Assembly (NCBI GenBank): GCA_021286765.1
Contig: JAJTBS010000001.1
Coordinates: forward strand, 930,001-994,000
Reading direction: 5' to 3'
From: Holophagaceae bacterium
GTDB taxonomy: Bacteria; Acidobacteriota; Holophagae; Holophagales; Holophagaceae
DNA: 64,000 bases
Part shown: in pieces, positions 63,936 to 64,000 of the stretch
Position numbering within the stretch: position 1 is the stretch's first letter
Layout: the number at the start of each line of letters is the position of its first letter
Notes under the pieces: generated by a model
What the model saw: the letters and a program-made list of their open reading frames with translations, nothing else
Told to the model about the DNA's origin: nothing
Databases searched by the model: none
Made by a program: the position numbers and the translations under genes

Positions 63936-64000
63936 GACCCGAGGCTACCCCGGGCCCCCCGGGCCGTGGCCGGTTCAAAACCTGGACGGGATCCGGCTCA

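Overview
This 64 kb window is a continuous piece of a GC-rich bacterial chromosome, packed with mostly housekeeping genes on both strands. I see no rRNA, insertion sequence, prophage or CRISPR array, and no gap above about 260 bp lacks a gene. The gene content fits a Gram-negative, motile bacterium: a menaquinone (futalosine-route) enzyme, two chemoreceptors (one with a c-type haem motif), many Fe-S proteins, secreted proteins with signal peptides and an MscS channel. My best guess is an Acidobacteriota member of the Holophagae (Geothrix/Holophaga type). That is an inference from gene content and base composition and was not tested by any search.

Layout. 1-8.3 kb: pyrD, a membrane histidine kinase, mqnE, a secreted PLD-family protein, 5-formyl-THF cyclo-ligase, an FHA-GAF protein with a stranded HisKA domain, and yhbY. 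8.4-13.6 kb: secreted M64 peptidase, small secreted and membrane proteins, a LuxR-type response regulator, a PD40 propeller and an alpha/beta hydrolase. 13.6-19.5 kb: uvrB, acpP-fabF, xerC and a WYL-domain protein with a histone-H1-like tail. 19.5-26 kb: two tandem peptide-binding proteins plus a thioredoxin-like gene, divergent from an Rrf2 regulator-ttcA pair. An IscR-like palindrome lies between these two units. 26-35.3 kb: a phosphodiesterase, a frameshifted NIT-type chemoreceptor, an AAE-family transporter, a cysteine desulfurase, a 5'-nucleotidase and a fused ftcD carrying a C2H2-finger-like insert. 35.3-43.5 kb: a single-Cache protein divergent from a haem chemoreceptor, an unusual RluA-like enzyme, ABC-F, MscS, a tiny Cys-rich secreted protein, proline dehydrogenase and tRNA-Lys(CTT). 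43.6-52.4 kb: trpS (Fe-S type), an M50 protease, an aldehyde dehydrogenase homologue that has lost its catalytic residues, tlyA-mltG, an APC permease, a saccharopine-dehydrogenase-like protein and rapZ. 52.5-64 kb: secA, ndk, proS, yqeY, cheX, ferredoxin, thiL-DUF2062-ybaB-recR, a partial duplication of the recR 3' end, a [2Fe-2S] ferredoxin and a photolyase.

How the genes work together. Clear co-transcribed units, by overlap or short spacing, are acpP/fabF (with a hairpin between them), trx-like/SBP/SBP, rrf2-ttcA, mscS/ABC-F, M50/trpS, mltG/tlyA, proS/hypothetical and thiL/DUF2062/ybaB/recR. Iron-sulfur and thiol chemistry recurs in ttcA, the Rrf2 regulator, cysteine desulfurase, Fe-S TrpRS, two ferredoxins and mqnE. 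Chemosensory parts are scattered (two receptors, a Cache protein, cheX) rather than clustered.

No single undescribed defence or mobile system stands out. The most unusual items are the WYL/H1-tail protein, the catalytically dead aldehyde dehydrogenase, the recR 3'-end duplication around a palindromic spacer, the zinc-finger-like insert in FtcD, the frameshifted chemoreceptor and the IscR-like operator.
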